Of a DNA stretch of 15,801 bases, positions 14,647 to 15,801 are shown piece by piece. Position numbers and translations under genes: made by a program. Each line of letters begins with the position of its first letter. Within the stretch, counting starts at the first letter, position 1. The DNA comes from Donghicola sp041224595 (GTDB lineage: Bacteria > Pseudomonadota > Alphaproteobacteria > Rhodobacterales > Rhodobacteraceae), in NCBI RefSeq assembly GCF_041224595.1, contig NZ_JBGFGN010000133.1, positions 1 to 15,801 on the forward strand. Reading direction: 5' to 3'. The notes beneath the pieces are model-generated. The model ran no database searches and was not told the DNA's origin. It saw only the letters and a list, made by a program, of their open reading frames with translations.

Positions 14647-15753
14647 ATGTTTGAGTATTATCGCCTGATCTGGGGGCTGCTCGATGCGCATGAACGTAGG
14701 CGATTCCTGTCGCTTATTGGTTTGTCCATCGGAATGGCGGTCGCCGAAATGTCAGGCGTCGCAGCGATTTTTCCGTTTCTCGCGCTGGCTGGCGATCCCG
14801 ATGCTATGGGGCGTGGCGCAATATTTCCACGTCTCTCTGACTGGACGGGAATTACGGAGCCCGAGAGGTTCACCGCACTTATCGGCGCCGGTGTGCTTTT
14901 GCTGCTTTTGAGTGGGATGGGCCTGCGCGCTGTCGGAACTTATGCACAAACACGGTTCGCCATGATGCGCGGACGCGCGATTTCGCGGCGGCTTTTGCAA
15001 CGGCATCTGCGCCGTCCGTATATTTGGCATCTGCAGCAAAAGGGTTCAGACCTTAGCCAGTCCCTCTTGTCCGAAGTGGATTTGGTGGTTCAGCAGGCGA
15101 TCTTGCCAGCCATTATGTTGCTCACCAATATTTCGGTGAGTCTGTTAATCGTAACGCTCCTCTTTCTGGCCAATCCGATTGTCGCAGCTGCGGCGACTGG
15201 TTTGCTGGTCGCAGTCTATGGAGCGGTGCTTCTGATTTTGCGTCACCCATTGCAACGGGCAGGGGCAAAGCGGGTCGCCTTTAACAAAGAACGCTTTCAT
15301 CAAGTCGGCGAAATCGGTGGCGCGATCAAAGAACTGAAGGCGACGGGTCAGGAGCAGAGGGCAGTCGACGCATTCCGCAGGCCAGCAAAGGGTATGGCCC
15401 AAGCCCACACAAGTGCCATTGTCCTTGGTCAGATCCCGAAATTTGCTCTGGAGGCCGTGATTTATGGAGGTTTTGTTTCTCTTCTGTTGATCGGATTTGC
15501 GTCTGGTTCCTCTGCGTTGGCGGACATCATGCCGCTTCTGGGGTTGTTTGGGATGGCGAGCCTGAAGCTCTTTCCTGCATTGCAACAGGTCTTTGCCGAC
15601 ATCAGCCTGCTTAGGTTTTCCCGTGATGCGCTGGTGCGCCTGCATAAACAACTGCGTGACCCTGTCAACGGCGGAGTAAAATTCGGCCATTGTGGCGGAG
15701 CAAAAGTCGGCCAGTTTGGGGCGAGCGCCTTGGAGCGTGCGGCCCTCATATAG
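14647..15753 (+). CDS. ABC flippase/exporter, membrane half only (PglK-like), cut by IS
   Basis: This encodes the N-terminal transmembrane domain of a fused ABC transporter of the type that flips lipid-linked oligosaccharides or exports polymers. About 339 native residues remain, with roughly six hydrophobic helices. Typical pieces are LLDAHERRRFLSLIGLS at the start, EMSGVAAIFPFLAL, and IGGAIKELKATGQE, which matches the coupling-loop region seen as REIKLLG in PglK-like proteins. The whole nucleotide-binding domain (Walker A, signature, Walker B) is missing: the IS end begins at 15663 and adds 29 foreign residues up to a stop at 15751-15753. Without an ATPase domain it should be inactive unless that domain is supplied separately. 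I chose the ATG at 14647 (MFEYYRL); a TTG at 14593 is less likely. The substrate is inferred from context. Confidence 0.82.
   Translation: MFEYYRLIWGLLDAHERRRFLSLIGLSIGMAVAEMSGVAAIFPFLALAGDPDAMGRGAIFPRLSDWTGITEPERFTALIGAGVLLLLLSGMGLRAVGTYAQTRFAMMRGRAISRRLLQRHLRRPYIWHLQQKGSDLSQSLLSEVDLVVQQAILPAIMLLTNISVSLLIVTLLFLANPIVAAAATGLLVAVYGAVLLILRHPLQRAGAKRVAFNKERFHQVGEIGGAIKELKATGQEQRAVDAFRRPAKGMAQAHTSAIVLGQIPKFALEAVIYGGFVSLLLIGFASGSSALADIMPLLGLFGMASLKLFPALQQVFADISLLRFSRDALVRLHKQLRDPVNGGVKFGHCGGAKVGQFGASALERAALI
15670..15713 (+). repeat. Two tandem terminal repeats inside the right IS end
   Basis: The copies occupy 15670-15689 and 15694-15713 and share GGCGGAG, then AAAA and TCGGCCA, with two differing positions. 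They are identical to the left-end pair and are probably transposase binding sites. Confidence 0.75.
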
Positions 15754-15790
15754 CAAGCCCGGTCCAAGGCGCATTGGCCGTCAGGCCAAT
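15725..15790. repeat. Inverted repeats internal to the right IS end
   Basis: GCGCCTTGGA (15725-15734) pairs with TCCAAGGCGC (15763-15772). ATTGGCC (15773-15779) pairs with GGCCAAT (15784-15790) around a 4-base loop. This is the same structure as at 13-78. Confidence 0.6.
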
Positions 15791-15801
15791 TCTGTGAGGT
15801 T

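Larger units (their letters stand above)
15663..15801 (+). mobile_element. Terminus of an IS21-like insertion sequence (right copy)
   Basis: This is the exact reverse complement of positions 2-140, with the tip TGTCAACGG at 15663 and the element running rightward out of the window. It interrupts the ABC transporter gene. The host bases beside the two tips differ (GTGGTTAG after 140; GTGACCC before 15663), so the two copies mark separate insertion points and not the two ends of one insertion in a circle. Confidence 0.7.

Noticed and set aside
2..15801. Window as a circular molecule carrying a single IS
   Set aside because: The end copies are inverted and the host bases next to the two tips do not match as a target-site duplication; an IS with 139-bp perfect terminal inverted repeats would be unusual.
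1..15801. CRISPR array, tRNA or rRNA genes
   Set aside because: No regularly spaced direct repeats and no tRNA- or rRNA-like sequence seen on either strand.

Overview
Organism. The window looks like a moderately GC-rich alphaproteobacterium, most probably of the Rhodobacteraceae/Roseobacter group. This is inferred from protein style (short sugar transferase ending in GTGV, roseobacter-type Wzz and autokinase pair, exosortase-linked gene set) and not from a search. All sequence between the flanking insertion-sequence ends belongs to one envelope exopolysaccharide (EPS) / exosortase locus.

Layout. A 670-base AT-richer control region (about 6210-6880) separates two gene blocks that run outward. 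Leftward (minus strand): a bacterial sugar transferase that starts repeat-unit assembly, a long TPR lipoprotein of the PrsT type, a Wza-like polysaccharide export protein, an outer-membrane beta-barrel of the kind found beside exosortases, and the first part of an exosortase. Rightward (plus strand): an ExeA-like AAA ATPase, a Wzz-type chain-length determinant, a tyrosine autokinase, a family 2 glycosyltransferase, a SASA/SGNH carbohydrate acetylesterase, an OafA-type acyltransferase with a C-terminal SGNH domain, and the membrane half of a PglK-like ABC flippase/exporter.

Ends. Positions 2-140 and 15663-15801 are the same 139 bases in opposite orientation. They are one terminus of an insertion sequence, probably IS21-like because each carries two tandem ~20-base terminal repeats. 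One copy cuts the exosortase before its catalytic residues and the other cuts the ABC transporter before its ATPase domain. Each broken reading frame runs into the element in the same frame and gains the same 29-residue tail. The equal length at both ends suggests that the sequence stops there because an assembler broke at a multicopy element.

How the genes fit together. The sugar transferase loads the first sugar on undecaprenyl phosphate and the GT2 extends the repeat unit. The ABC protein may have flipped the unit. Wzz and the autokinase control chain length across the inner membrane, and the export protein, TPR lipoprotein and barrel carry the polymer outward. The acyltransferase and esterase would set its acetylation. 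A polymerase, most glycosyltransferases, the exosortase catalytic half and any sorted substrate are not in the window. Several intergenic gaps contain inverted repeats close to the next start codon. One, before the acyltransferase, covers its ribosome binding site.
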